Source: Erpetoichthys calabaricus
Taxonomy: Eukaryota; Chordata; Cladistia; Polypteriformes; Polypteridae
Length of the DNA stretch: 64,000 bases
Assembly (NCBI RefSeq): GCF_900747795.2
Contig: NC_041404.2
Location: 81,409,450 to 81,473,449 of the forward strand
Direction of reading: 5' to 3'
Shown here: one piece after another, positions 11,560-53,160 of the stretch
How positions within the stretch are numbered: position 1 is the stretch's first letter
How the letters are laid out: each line of letters starts with the position of its first letter
Notes under the pieces: model-generated
The model's input: the letters and a program-made list of their open reading frames with translations, nothing else
The model's database searches: none
Told to the model about the DNA's origin: nothing
Program-made: the position numbers and the translations under genes

Positions 11560-11690
11560 GACTGGAGAGTGGAGCTATATAAGGAGTCGCATTGCATCAG
11601 CTGGGCTCCTCTGTCCGACAGTTGTAGAAAAGACGCGAAGGGGGCGGGGCAAGCGCGAGAGCGGTGCTGCTTTTGCTCAGTGATTGGAGG
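11560..11690 (-). promoter_or_regulatory. ddit4l: Core promoter of REDD-family gene
   Basis: Reading toward the gene on the minus strand: CCAAT box (complement of ATTGG, 11683-11687), GC box (complement of GGGGCGGGGC, 11641-11650), TGATGCAAT (11591-11599), then a TATA box CTTATATAG (about 11575-11583). The cap site should be near 11548. The surrounding 11330-11720 is GC- and CpG-rich against an AT-rich background. The layout fits a strongly inducible, TATA-driven stress gene. Confidence 0.75.
11591..11599 (-). promoter_or_regulatory. ddit4l: CARE (C/EBP-ATF response element), ATF4-type
   Basis: TGATGCAAT on the coding strand is an exact match to the TGATGxAAx composite site bound by ATF4-C/EBP dimers. 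It lies a few bases upstream of the TATA box. DDIT4 is a known ATF4 target in mammals; that this site works is inference. Confidence 0.6.
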
Positions 11691-11719
11691 CGCAGCGAGG
11701 GCACGGCTCTTAGAGTGTT

Positions 11720-12404
11720 CTGGAAAGTAAGAATTGATTAAGATTTCATCAGAAGGAGGAAAAAGAATTCGCGTGGATCTGGAAAACCACGGCTGAAGAG
11801 AACAAGGTCCAGTTTGAAAGCGATTAAGCAGCGGGAATGTAACTGCACAGTCAGCGCTGGTCGCTTGAGCAAATTTTCTGCATAAAGGGTGCTTCACGGA
11901 AGACCTCGAGATATCCCACCTCCATAGTTAGGTTTTTTCTATCATCTAGTCCAACTGAGAACCACGGGGTGCTTTGGTCAAATTCCGCGGAGCCAATCTT
12001 TATTTCGTATAGCGCCTTGCAATACTGCCATTCATCCCACTGGAATACAGGGTGCTAAACTCAAGGCTGGCATATTGGCAAGTGTTGCCTCCTTACCAGT
12101 CCGCATACCTGCATTTGATTCCTGACCTTTTACGAGTAAATGTGTGTATTCCACCTATATGCCACTGGACTGATTTGTCCCAGTCTTAAAGTTAGCAGCC
12201 ACGTAGGGACCGGGAAAAATTGGTTCATAAAATCAGTGACTAATCCAGTGATCACGGAAGAGCTCCATTTGACCCAAGTCCTGACTATGTCACTGAACAC
12301 CCCCTAGCTTTGATCCATCAGACCCAGATACACAAAACCTGACTTAACTGTCCTGAGCCATTGTGGCAGTTTATTTGCCTCAGGTGATAGGATTCAGATC
12401 CTGC
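11720..12404. other. Intergenic, upstream of REDD-family gene
   Basis: No gene or repeat recognised. It may hold distal promoter elements, which cannot be judged from one sequence. Confidence 0.3.
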
Positions 12405-12615
12405 CCAGATTTGTGTGTGTGTGGGGGGGGGGTTTCTATTGAGCATTCTGGTGTTTATCCCAAAGACATGGGTGACTGTAAACTGGCCCCATATAAGTGA
12501 ATGTGGGTATGTAAGTGAATGTGCTTGTGCATGGACAGGTTCCCTGTTTAGACTTTGGTGTCTGCCTTTTGTTCAGTCCTGCTGTGATGCACCCTGGCAC
12601 CATGCAACATCCAAC
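12405..12615 (+). mobile_element. Old SINE relic, family A type
   Basis: A diverged copy of the SINE body: CCCAAAGACATGGGTGACTG, AAACTGGCCCCAT, then TGCACCCTGGCAC. The head is lost, and the 3' part is cut by the LINE fragment that follows. A G-run lies at 12423-12431. Confidence 0.55.
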
Positions 12616-12628
12616 TGGTCTACCCGAA

Positions 12629-12917
12629 TGAGGCACATTACCTGCATTGTGAGGGAGCATCAGTTACGGCACTATAGCCACGTAGTGCGATTCCCTGAGG
12701 GTGATCCAGCTCACAGGATCCTCATTGCTGTGGACCCGAGTGGCTGGACCAGGCTAAGGGGATGCCCACGTAACACCTGGCTGTGGCAGATAGATGGTCA
12801 TTTCCAGAGGGTGGGACTGGACCCATATCTGCCTGGGGGGGATGCCAACCAGGATCCTGAGCTGTTTCGTTGTGTGGTGGGTGTACTAGTGCATGCTCTC
12901 CAACCCGACCTGATCTG
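12629..12917 (+). mobile_element. RTE-like LINE, 3' end fragment
   Basis: An open frame reads RMRHITCIVREHQLRHYSHV, then GDPAHRIL, GCPRNTW and DPELFRCVVG. It matches the C-terminus of the LINE at 57841-59365 almost residue for residue, so it is a 5'-truncated copy of the same family. It ends in CTGATCTGATC, which corresponds to the CTTGA repeats at the other copy. Confidence 0.85.
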
Positions 12918-13129
12918 ATCATGGTTTACATATTTATTCAAGAGGACTCACAAAAAATGCAACCAAAAAGGTCTGCAGAGAGGAAACCACTGTTTGCTGG
13001 CCGAACCCTCATTTGACTTTGCTGTGCCCACTCCGTATCTTACCAAAATCGATGTAACGGCCATTACTGTTTTTTTATTGTTCAGATTAAAAAAAGGTAT
13101 TGCACACTTTCCTCCTTATTTGCAGATTC

Positions 13130-13320
13130 TTTTTTTTACAGTGACTCTAGGTCACTTCCCAACTCTAAACTGGCCCAGCATGACTTGAGTGTGGATGAGT
13201 ATATGGCCACCAATATTCTGGCACTTCCTCCAGTGTTGGTTTCTGTCTTGCACTCGATGCTGCTGGGATAGGCTGCAGCTCCAATGGGCCTGAAGAGGAC
13301 TGAGCAAGTTTGAAAATGAA
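13130..13320 (+). mobile_element. Old SINE relic, family A 3' part
   Basis: Recognisable body pieces are CTCTAAACTGGCCC and GCTGGGATAGGCTGCAGCTCC, ending at AAAATGAAAGG. The head is missing. Two copies of older SINE sequence flank the LINE fragment, so the LINE may have landed in a SINE-rich spot. Confidence 0.5.
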
Positions 13321-13994
13321 AGGGTAGGTATACAAATTGTTTGAGAGTATATAGTAAATAAATCCCAATTAATTAATCAAAGGCATGTTCTTAATGTAAG
13401 AGTAAGCAGGTTTGAGAATGTTACTTGAGAAGATACTGCACTAAATTCATCCAGCAGGAACTGACTTGTACAAACAGAGGAAATCCATTCCGATCCCACA
13501 TGAGAGCTTCATGTTTTAATCACCATTTGTTTAGAAAGTGACCTTCAACAAACTTGCTTCATATTTGCATTGTCCTGAATTTGATTATCTGTTTTTTTTA
13601 TTTACTGTGTATAGCATGCAATCATTTATACTTATTTCTTTAGCAAGAAGCCTTTCTGAAAGACATAATTACAAATCTGGTTCTGATGATAAATACCAGA
13701 GCAAGGTAAACAATGCTTTTTTTTTAAAATAATTTTTAGGGAAGGAAGAAACACTACTGATAAGTTCTAAAATGTTTAAAAAATATGAATGATGACTGAA
13801 CTCAATATTTTATTTGCATTCTGAGAAATTATTAAGCAGTACTTGTTTTTTTAATCCTTTGTGTGATTGAGATAAAAGATATTTCAGTATCAACATCAAA
13901 TATTCAAGACTGAAAACAGAAACACAAGTGAATATTCATAAGTTTCTTTTTTTTTTTAATAAGCTGTACTGTAAACAGTATTTATATTAGTGCT

Positions 13995-14275
13995 AAACGC
14001 CAAAGGTGGAACCTTGAGCAAGGCCCTTAACCTGCAATTGCTTTATCCTGGGTATGATGTTAATCTGCATCCAGCCCTAAAAACAGGTCCTCCAACTTAC
14101 AGGGAAAACTTGGGGCTTGGTGGCAGGATTGGCACTCCAGCCACTGTTAATAACCTCACACTGTACAGTATGGTGCTAAGGTGTCACCTGCTGCATTTGG
14201 GCCCTAATTCAGGTGGTTCATTGTGAGGTGGGTACAGCAATGCGCTATTAGCACATGCTCCCAACCTTACGTGCA
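13995..14275 (+). mobile_element. SINE family C, with a LINE-like 3' tail
   Basis: It contains TTGAGCAAGGCCCTTAACCT, also seen in the SINE at 37715, then a body with CTGCATCCAGCCCT and GGCAGGATTGGCACTCCAGC. The last 60 bases (14213-14270) resemble the 3' end of the RTE-like LINE (59303-59356), sharing GCAATRCRCT and GCATGCTCCC-AACTT-like blocks. Confidence 0.65.
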
Positions 14276-15300
14276 TGTTACGTGAATGGTGCATGGGGCA
14301 GTTACAGCTCTAACATATTTCAATGGAAATGAAAGAGTTTTGAAATACGGGGTTGAACACTATTGTACAACTCTGCTGAAACAGTGCTATTGCCTCTCTC
14401 TTTCAGCATAAAGAATGACACATCCTGAATCATAGGGTAGGCTACAAAGTGGTCTCATGAAAGGCAAATAGAGCCAGTTTCAGTTTAGACTTTGGCACTT
14501 TTACATTTACAACCATTAATGACTGAGGCAGGATGAGTAAAGCAGAGCACAATTCACACAGGGTTAAGAGTGTTCATGAAAATGGAGGAATTTTGACTGA
14601 ATTCTAAACCAAATTTTATGATTTAACAGCTTTCTTTAAAAGTATGATGTAACATGTCTTGTAAATTTCCTCTCCTTTGGTTTTTTTCTTCTGTCAAAGC
14701 AGACGCATGTGACCTCCCCCAGAATACCTGATTCAGCCCTGCAAGGCAAAGCAGCCGCTAACATTGACGCACTATGACTCATTGCTCAATGAGCGCCACT
14801 TGAGGCTAGAATTACACTGCTTCAGAAGAGCCTGGCTGCTTTCTGTGTGCATTTTGCTGGAAGAATACTGTAAAACAGTCCCTGAGGATGCATTAAATTT
14901 ACATGTAAAAACGAGCCAAAATAAGTAAAAAAAAAAGAAAAAAAAAAGGAATATCTATAGGGTTTTCCCACTGTATAAAATGCTCTATCAGGTGGATGGA
15001 GCATCACAAAATATAAGAAATCCATGTTAAGAAGGGTTGCTTATTGTATTTTTTTAAAAATTTGTTTATACCATGACCCTCATTTATTCCAACACTTAAG
15101 GGTCCGTTATGCAATGTTATGCTCCTAGTAGCCCAACATTTAGACATGTTCTTTATTTTTATGCCCTGGAAATGGGCATAAAAATGTGAGTGCAGCAATA
15201 GATGAATAGAATACACTCCTAGAGTCGAGCATCCTCATCTATAGGAAATGCTGGGGGTTCTAAGTAGTAGCATTTTAGGCCTGAAAATTCTGGTGGGGTG
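14276..15300. other. Intergenic, nothing recognised
   Basis: AT-rich with an A/G-rich run at 14930-14950. No coding or repeat signal that I can name. Confidence 0.3.
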
Positions 15301-15309
15301 ATGTGGATC

Positions 15310-15780
15310 CGAGAGAGAGAGAGAGAGAGAGAGACATTGCCAGAACAGTTGGAGTCATCCCGAGAAACCATGCAGAGGGGGTTTGAGTAGGTGTGTGTGT
15401 GTGTGTGTGTGTGTTTGTGTGAGCGTGAGAGAGGAAGATGCTGTCAGATAATGCCATCCAGAGAAGCTTTATAGAGGGTGTGTGTGTGTGTGAGCATGGA
15501 GAGAGGGAGAGAGAGAGACACAGGCAGAAGGGGAGAGGAGCTATACAGAGGGTGAGTGTGTGTGTGTGTAAGCATGGAGAAAGAGAGAGTGAGAGAGACA
15601 CACTACCAGAAGGGGTGGAGCCATCCCAAGAATCTGTGCAGAAGGTGAGTGCGTGTGTGTGTGCGTGTGTGTGTGTGTGAGCATGGAGAGATAGAAACAC
15701 TGGCAGAAGGAGTGTAGCCATCCTGAGAAGCTGTGCAGAGGGTGGATGGGCAGATTTGTTTGTGAGTATGAGAGAGAAAG
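15310..15780. repeat. Minisatellite, five units with internal TG and GA runs
   Basis: Units of about 80-115 bp begin near 15322, 15437, 15518, 15598 and 15693. Each holds (C/T)CAGAAGG-like sequence, GCCATCC(C/T)GAGAA, TGTGCAGAGGGTG, a TG run and GAGCATGGAGAGA. Unit length varies mainly through the TG and GA runs. Long ORFs on both strands here are repeat artefacts. Confidence 0.85.
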
Positions 15781-15789
15781 ATAATCAAG

Positions 15790-17180
15790 CAGTTTAAGAG
15801 CAGAGTCCCCACAATCCACTCCTCTGCTTAAATCCAATTTATTTGGTATGTGGTTGCTGGTATTATCATGAAAGATCCTGGCTTGAATCTGCTCATCTCA
15901 TGTAGTCAGTGGAAAGTGAGCACAGATGGTGTTGTTTCTGACCCCAAGTGAGCAGTGTGAGGCCGAGCTGGAGGCATAAATGTGCAGGTAGGGGACACAA
16001 CAGGAAAAATATCATTGGAGCAACTTTGAAGGAGATGTGGAAGATCAATGCAGCAGCAGTGGTGTTGGGAGGGCATCCAAGAAAGGAGACATCTTCCAGT
16101 AAACCTCAGATGAGGGAGTGACACTGCCTTTTACAATACATTAGGTTACCAGCATCAGTGATGATAAAATGTCAATCAGATAATGTCATAGAAAAATCAC
16201 AAAAGTGAAGATCTATCAAAATATTTTCATAATGTACAACAATCAAAGACAATATTAAAAGATATCTAAGTATCAACACCAAATGCTCAATACTGAAATC
16301 AGAAATGCAACAAATGAATACTCATGAGTTTCCAATTTTTGTTCAATGGGCAAAATGCTAAACCAAACTGAATTTAAATAATCAAAGTAACTCATGATAA
16401 TAAATTACAACTACTGCAAAATAGTGGGATGTGCAAGTTCACATACCCTTTAAATTTCTTCACAAAAAATCAACTGGTGGGTTTCTTCAAAAGTCTCAAG
16501 CCGAAACTGAACAGTTCAGGCTGCACATTCACAAACACATAAGCAAGCATATGCTGAGAGAACAGCAGGGTCCAATAGTCTGTCCAAGCAACTGGAAACC
16601 AGGCTAGTGGTACAAGGCACACAGATAATTTCACATACTTGGAAAAGGAATATTTTTCTAGGTAGGAAATTGGACAGAACGCATCAGAAAAAATCATAAA
16701 AGTTAGATTATGATGACAAAGTTGGATTTTGTATAAGCAATTTAACAATATGTTACATTACTGAGGAAAGTTTACTACTTATTTTATTTTTGCACAACAA
16801 TGCTATCTGCCCAGAAATTGGCAAAGGTTCCCAATTTGCCCCTAATGCAGAGATTCTGCTGGTTCTAATAGAAACATAGTATATTTAGAACAAAATGCAG
16901 AGAAAACTCTTTTTTTAGAAGAGTTTTAACTTATCCTGAACTCTTCTCAACATCTTACATCATTTCTTTTTATTTGTTATGTTCTAGTAAATATTTTAGT
17001 ATTATTACTCCAGTTACTATCCCTGCAACCCTCAATCCAGTTAGGTGGGTTTGAGAATGTTATGGTATAGTATAGTATCCCTTTTTATCCTGTGAATTTT
17101 ACTGAGCTGTTAGCTTTGTAAAATTTCATGTAGTAGCAGTGCTATTTTCACAAAGTACAGTCAACAAAGTCATATCCAAC
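15790..17180. other. Intergenic, nothing recognised
   Basis: AT-rich sequence with no supported gene. Small ORFs on the minus strand (15906-16124, 16470-16748) have no recognisable domains. Confidence 0.3.
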
Positions 17181-17184
17181 CAAC

Positions 17185-17375
17185 ATGCAACATGTTGCCA
17201 TTCCATCTGCCCATTTTCTAACCCAGTTATCCAGTTCAGTGTCCTGGGAAGCTGATACCTACTGCTGCAGCACTGACTGCATGATGGGAGCCAATCCTGG
17301 TTGGTTGCCAATTCATCACAGGACATACTCACTCTCACTCATGCTGGGCAAGTATAGAGTTGTCAAGTAACCTAA
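17185..17375 (-). mobile_element. Old SINE relic, family A
   Basis: Minus-strand copy with CCATTTTCTAACCCAGTTA, GGGAGCCAATCCTGG and CAATTCATCACAGGACATAC. It is diverged and lacks the tRNA head. Confidence 0.55.
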
Positions 17376-18723
17376 CTCTAACAGCACACACAAAGTGGAA
17401 CATTGTTTGATTTTAGTACAGAGGAGGGTACAGTTAACATATCATTAATAATACAGAAAATTCCATTCATTTATTTGCATTAATTTCATAAGACAGATAT
17501 AAAATTGAATGATGTGATCTGAAAAAAGAGGGAACACATTTTTACACGGCATGCCAGAAATCAACACTTCTGTGGTCTTCTATATCACTTATCAAACATT
17601 TCCTTATTTTTGTGGACCAGTTGTAGAAGCACAACAAACAGTTCTTTTGATGAGCTCCCCCAGTGTTAGTGATGACCTTGTATTGCTGAGATGACGTATT
17701 CATAAAATTCCGCTGGCATTTGACTTGGAAATCAACATGAAGAGGAAATGCAAAGCATGCATTAAATGAAATTACTAAGAGTTCTGAATTAACACATTAT
17801 CAATTTAATTAAACTGATTTGACATACAGTACACATTAAAATCAATAATACATGGAATCCATTTACCAAAAGGTGCCCCAGCAGAGAATTTGCTCCATGT
17901 CTTTATGGTGAATTAAAGCTATTTTGCTTGTTGTGCTTAATGTCACAATTTATGTAATCCTTATTTGTATTTTTGCAACAGATCATTGTCAAGACATAGG
18001 TAAAATGTTTTAACATTTCCTTTGATGCCCCCTTTTATCAATTTTGATAAGTCATTCCAAACCAGTAGATGGGCTGTTCATGGTCCCCAACCAGTGTATT
18101 ATAGAGGACAGGCCTCTGAACATTTACATTTAAATTGGGGTAAAGCTCTGCAGGAAGACCTATGACTACTGTGGGGATTTATCTCGGAGAGCAATCTTCA
18201 GACTTTCAGAGCATTCCTGAGCCCATAAGCGATTTAGGCTTTCAGCCTAGATGTGATACCCATAGGGGGCTGGAAAGCACCTTCTTGTTTTAGCACAGTG
18301 GAGCTTACAGTGTGGTGAGCAGTTATTGGTAAAATCTCAGCTGTTGGCAAGAAAACAGGCCAGAGCTGGTGAAGATGATTTGGAAATGTTGGATAGAATG
18401 TATTGTGCTTGGACATGTGGTGGGTAAGTGCACATCATGAGGATGGTGTAATAATATTAATGATAAAAATATGTACTTGAGAGAAAAATACTTTGGAAAC
18501 CAATTGTAATTATTACAGGTTAAAACTAGTAATGATAATATCTCCTAAACCAAATGGTCATCTTGTCTGGGGAATACAGATGGGCTGAGATGAAAGGGCA
18601 ATCTGACTGGGGATTGAAATGATGCGGAATCATCGTGAAACAGGAATGGGCTGAAGTAGAGTTGTCTTGCACTATGATATCCAATTGGTTCTGGAGGTAA
18701 ACCAAGGAAGCCAAACTAATTCC
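17376..18723. other. Intergenic, nothing recognised
   Basis: About 1.3 kb of AT-rich sequence. I see no gene and no nameable repeat. Confidence 0.3.
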
Positions 18724-19137
18724 GTGTTCCATTTGAATTGGGAAGTGAGAATTTCTGAGTTCCAAGTAGGACGTTTCAACTGGTAAAACCCCCACAAGTC
18801 AGATTTTCTACTCAGTATGTTGGGAGAGCCTCACCAACTCTGACCTCAAAATCCAAGATGGCTGCACCACTCATCAATAGAAATGAAATTTGTAGTATTA
18901 TGCACACACAGTACTGTCCAACTTCTATCTGTCAACATGTTGCTACGATGTTTGGATGAGCAAAATACAGCATAATGCCTTATTACCAACTTGCTCAGTA
19001 GTTGCCTGTATTCTGAAAGAGCAATCTCAACAAAGGTTTTCCTGGTAACATCTGTATTAGTTTTCGAAATGTTTTATTAGAACGTGGTCAACTCATGTGT
19101 GACGTCTGATATACGACTTCTGAAGTAAATGGAACAC
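18724..19137. mobile_element. Small MITE-like element with inverted ends
   Basis: The left end GTGTTCCATTTGAATTGGGA pairs with the complement of the right end, GTGTTCCATTTACTTCAGAA. The interior has TTCTGAGTTCCAAGTAGGA and AAGATGGCTGC. It is about 414 bp, non-coding. Superfamily unclear. Confidence 0.5.
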
Positions 19138-19244
19138 AGCATAAGATAAAGACAGGGTGACAGGGAAACATTTGCCATTCTGCATCGTGAGAAGAGGCCC
19201 CACCATCTCTCTCTGGCTATTCAAAGACCATGCAGGAGAAATGA

Positions 19245-19545
19245 CGAAGACAGAGCCACCTGGTGGGCTAAATAAGAGGATTATTACCCAGGTTTTCTTA
19301 ATGTTATTTTGCCATCACTCACATTTGTACTCTGCATGCTTATGTTTTGTGCTTAGTTATCTATAGTACATAAACAAATATGTAACTTTTCTCTTGCCTA
19401 TTCTGGTACTCTGTCTTGTTGCCTGAGGTACCACAGATGTAAAAAGTAATGTAACATATAAGGGCTGTAGCAGAGATCTGGGGACAATCTGTTAAGGTCT
19501 TCATAATAACGAGTATAAAAGCGAATAGGGTCACTCTAGGAAATC
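19245..19545. repeat. Unclassified dispersed repeat, copy 1 (possible LTR fossil)
   Basis: It shares order and sequence with 62485-62805: CAGAGCCACCT, CTCTTGCCTATTCTGGTAC-type pyrimidine stretch, ACTCTGTCTNNTTGCNTGAGG, TAAGGYCTTCAYAATAA, GTATAAAAG. The pattern resembles a long terminal repeat, but the class is not proven. Confidence 0.5.
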
Positions 19546-19792
19546 CATTTTATTGAGCAATGTTTAAAAGAAATGATCAAATATTACTCTCAGTCGATGT
19601 TTTTTATTACTATTATTTCTTATTTGGTTGGCACTTTTTATCCAAGGTTCAGAAATGTCTTTTAAAAGAAGGAAAAATGTTTATTTCTGTAAAAAAGTCC
19701 AAAACCTTTGCAACCAATTTCCCAAGGCAGAGTACAGACAAAAGTGCTTTTTAAAAATTCATTCATTTAAATAAATGGTATTTTTTTCCTTG

Positions 19793-19798
19793 TTTATT
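19793..19798 (-). terminator. ecscr: Polyadenylation signal AATAAA, ecscr
   Basis: AATAAA on the coding strand about 48 nt after the ecscr stop codon. If used, the 3' UTR is under 100 nt. A longer 3' UTR reaching into the repeats to the left cannot be excluded. Confidence 0.45.
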
Positions 19799-19845
19799 AT
19801 ACACAGATCCTCAGTCTTCTTTAGAAAGGATGTCTTGATTTGGCT

Positions 19846-49850
<30,005 letters not shown>

Positions 49851-49869
49851 CTGTAAAATTAAGGTAACG

Positions 49870-51080
49870 TTATGTCATGTTATAAAACACTTAAAATGAA
49901 TACATAGCTTTGAGGGCTTTAGAGTCTAAAATATGAAATTAAAACATGCTTTTCAATATGCATTTCATAGAAAATGAAATCTAATAATGTCTATAACAAA
50001 AATGTTTTTAAAAGTCTGCAGTATATTGTCATGCACACAAGCCTATGAGATAGCTTCATGACATGTAATTCCACCCTTAGCCTAAAGTTAGTCCTGTCTT
50101 GTAAAGGTTCTCCTCTTCAGATCCAGAAACCAACAGTTTGCTAGTACATGAAAACACTTCCGGTTTCAGGATTCCTGGACCCACCTTTGCTGCCTAACTG
50201 ACTTCATAACTAGCACCATCACCATCTCTCTCCAGTCTAATGATAGATTCACATTTGCAAAAATGTTATTCTCACCACACGTTAACTCAGATTTGTTGTG
50301 TTTTGCTTTGCAATATACAGATTTGTCTAAGGGTGCCCCAAATCATTATCTTTTTCTTTGTTTTTTCTACATTATATTACATATATGTTCAGTGGATTTC
50401 TGTGTATTCAACCCAAGGCTCTTTAGACACAAATAAACCTCTAACACTAAATTTTTCAAGTGGTACACAGGGAGGTAAACTGGAGGCTGAAATTGAGCCA
50501 GTAACCATAATGTTGCCACTAGGACACATTCCTTATTTCTAATTATGGTCGATGTATTGTTATTTGCTTTTCATTTTCAAATTCAAATTCACACAGAGTC
50601 ATATTATACTTGATCACACTCATCTTTTTATTAAGCAATCATCCCTTTATTCCTACTGCATGCCTGAACAATACTAGGCAGACATATTTCTTTAGGAAGT
50701 GAAGGCAGACAATTTTCCCTCAGCTGGCTCAAAAAATTAAAAAATATTAAAGGCAACACAAAAACTAAACAAATAAAATTATAACTTTAGTTGGAGAGAT
50801 TGATGTTGCTTAGCATAATACTGGGAATGCAGGCTGCAGCTTCTTCTTATACTGTATAGACATTCAGGTGACAGTCATAATTGGTTGTACAGCTGAGGAA
50901 GTGCCAGTCATTGGAGGCCCTGCCCCCTTGGGTTCATTGTTAAAGAAAGATAATGATAAATGACTTACAAAGAAGGAAAAAGGAACAAATAAAAAACAAC
51001 AGAAGGCAAGGAATGGGGAAGTCTGTAATTAAACTACAATGAAGGTAGGTCTTTTGCTGTCAGGATTTACAGTTAGTTAA
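49870..51080. other. Possible 5' intron of ecscr, nothing recognised
   Basis: No signal-peptide exon with a matching phase-1 donor could be found on the minus strand here. Confidence 0.3.
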
Positions 51081-51085
51081 TGTTA

Positions 51086-52717
51086 CAATCATATGAAAAA
51101 GTTTTGGAACCCCTCAATTCTTTGGATTTTTGTTTATCATTGGCTGAGCTTTCAAAGTTGCAACTTCCTTTCAATATATGACATACCTTATGGAAACAAT
51201 AGTATTTCAGCAGTGACATTAAGTTTATTGGATTAACAGAAAATATACAATATGCATCATAACAAAATTAGACAGGTGTATAAATTTGGGCACCCCAACA
51301 GAGATATTACATCAATACTTAGTTGAGCCTCCTTTTGCAAATATAACAGCCTCTAGATGCCTCCTATAGCCTTTGATGAGTGTCTGGATTCTGGATGGAG
51401 GTATTTTTGACCATTATTCCATACAAAATCTCTCCAGTTCAGTTAAATTTGATGGCTGCCAAGCATGGACAGCCTGCTTCAAATCATCCCATAGATTTTC
51501 AATGATATTCAAGTCAGGGGACTGTGACACCCATTCCAGAACATTATACTTCTCCCTCTGCATGAATGCCTTTGTAGATTTCGAACTGTGTTTTGGGTCT
51601 TGTTGGAATATCCAACCCCTGTGTAATTTCAGCTTTGTGACTGATGCTTGAACATTTTCCTGAAGAATTGGTTGAAATTGGGTTGTATTAGTTAGACCCT
51701 CAACTTTAACAAGAGCCCCAGTCCCTGAACTAGCCACACAGCCCCACAGCATGATGGAACCTCCACCAAATTTGACAGTAGGTGGCAAGTGTTTTTCTTG
51801 GAATGTGGTATTCTTCTTCTGCCATGCAAAACACTTTTTGTTATGACCAAATAACTCAATTTTTGTCTCATCAGTCCAAAGCACTTTGTTCCAAAATGAA
51901 TCTTGTCTAAATGAGCATTTGCATATAACAAGCGACTCTGTTTGTGGCGCGAGTGCAGAAAGGGCTACTTTCTCATCACCCTGCCATACAGATGTTCTTT
52001 GTGCAAATTGCACTGAATTGTAGAACGATGTACAGATACACCATCTGCAGCAAGATGTTCTTGCAGGTCTTTGGAGGTGATCTGTGGGTTGTCTGTAACC
52101 ATTCTCACAATCCTGCGCGTAAGCCGCTCCTGTATTTTTCTTGGCCTGCCAGACCTGGGTTTAACAGCAACTGTGCCTGTGGCCTTCCATTTCCTGATTA
52201 CATTCCTTACAGTTGAAAGTGACAGTTTAAACCTCTGAGAGAGCTTTTTGTAGCCTTCTCCTAAACCATGATACTGAACAATCTTTGTTTAAAGATCTTT
52301 TGAGAGTTGCTTTGAGGATCCCATGCTGTCACTCTTCAGAGGAGAGTCAAAGGGAAGCACAACTTGCAATTGACCACCTTAAATACCTTTTTTCATGATT
52401 GGACACACCTGTCTATGAAGTTCAAGGCTTAACGAGCTAATCCAACCAATTTGGTGTTGCAAGTTATCAGTATTGAGCAGTTACATGCATTCAAATCAGC
52501 AAAATTACAAGGAGACCCAAATTTTTGCACAGCCCGTTTTTCACATTTGATTTAATTTCATACAACTAAATACCGCTTCACTAAAAATCTTTGTTCAGAA
52601 AACACCCCAGTACTCAGATGTTCCTAGGAAATGAAAGACATATCACTGTTATCTTTTTTGTTGAAAGTAAATTATTATGCAGGCTAAGAGGGGTTCCCAA
52701 ACTTTTTCATATGACTG
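51086..52717 (-). mobile_element. Tc1-like DNA transposon, full length
   Basis: 1632 bp between TA dinucleotides (51084-51085, 52718-52719). The left end CAATCATATGAAAAAGTTTT pairs with the complement of the right end, CAGTCATATGAAAAAGTTTG. The transposase is on the minus strand. Its N-terminal part (about 52325-52015) reads MGSSKQLSKDL, a stop, then HTH motifs LSQRFKLSLSTVRNVIRKW and SGRPRKI. The catalytic part is open (51414-52013). There is a second stop and a frameshift near 51950-51985, so the copy is inactive but young-looking, with ends about 90% identical. Confidence 0.9.
51414..52013 (-). pseudogene. Tc1-like transposase, catalytic half
   Basis: The open frame encodes the DDE core: WTDETKIELFG (first D), GGGSIMLWGC, FQQDPKHSSKSTK (second D) and SQSPDLNIIENLWDDLKQ (the D34E end). 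The first 30 or so residues are out of the ancestral frame, because the frameshift lies upstream of NKVLWTDE. All three catalytic acids are intact. Confidence 0.88.
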
Positions 52718-53029
52718 TATTTGATCACTGTTTCTGAGTATTTTTGTTTATCTCTTTGTTGATTGCACTGTGCATCAAGTAAGCTTTCATGGACATCTGA
52801 TGTTGCAATTGCTGTGGCTACACAACATAGTTTGTGTCATAATGTTAGTGTGCATGTGATGTAATGGATGCCATTTCCGCTGATAAATGAAAGTCTGATG
52901 GTGTGGCTAAAGTTGCCAGTTTCTTTAATGGCAAATCAGTCTCTGTAATTCTGATGTCTTTTTTGATGCTTTGAATGCAACACAAGGTGGAATGTTAATT
53001 AAGCTGTTTTTCACACATTCTCTGCAGCA

Positions 53030-53160
53030 AATATAGGTGGTTGCCCTTCAATGGTTTGTTCCTGCCTTTTGCTCTAATGCTGGCTGGGATAGACAAATCC
53101 CATCTGGCCCCCCCAACCTACTCGATTCAGGACTAAGCAGGTTGACTGCCCAGTGGCATT
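53030..53160 (+). mobile_element. SINE relic, family A 3' third
   Basis: TGCCCTTCAATGGTTTGTTC, TGCTGGCTGGGATAGACAAA, AGGACTAAGCAGGTTGAC. Diverged and truncated. Confidence 0.5.

Noticed and set aside
15275-15837. Overlapping ORFs of 69-148 codons rich in His/Thr/Ser or Arg/Glu
   Set aside because: They translate the TG/GA-rich minisatellite.
18850-18866. AAGATGGCTGC as a YY1-type regulatory site
   Set aside because: It lies inside a MITE-like element and is best explained as part of that repeat.
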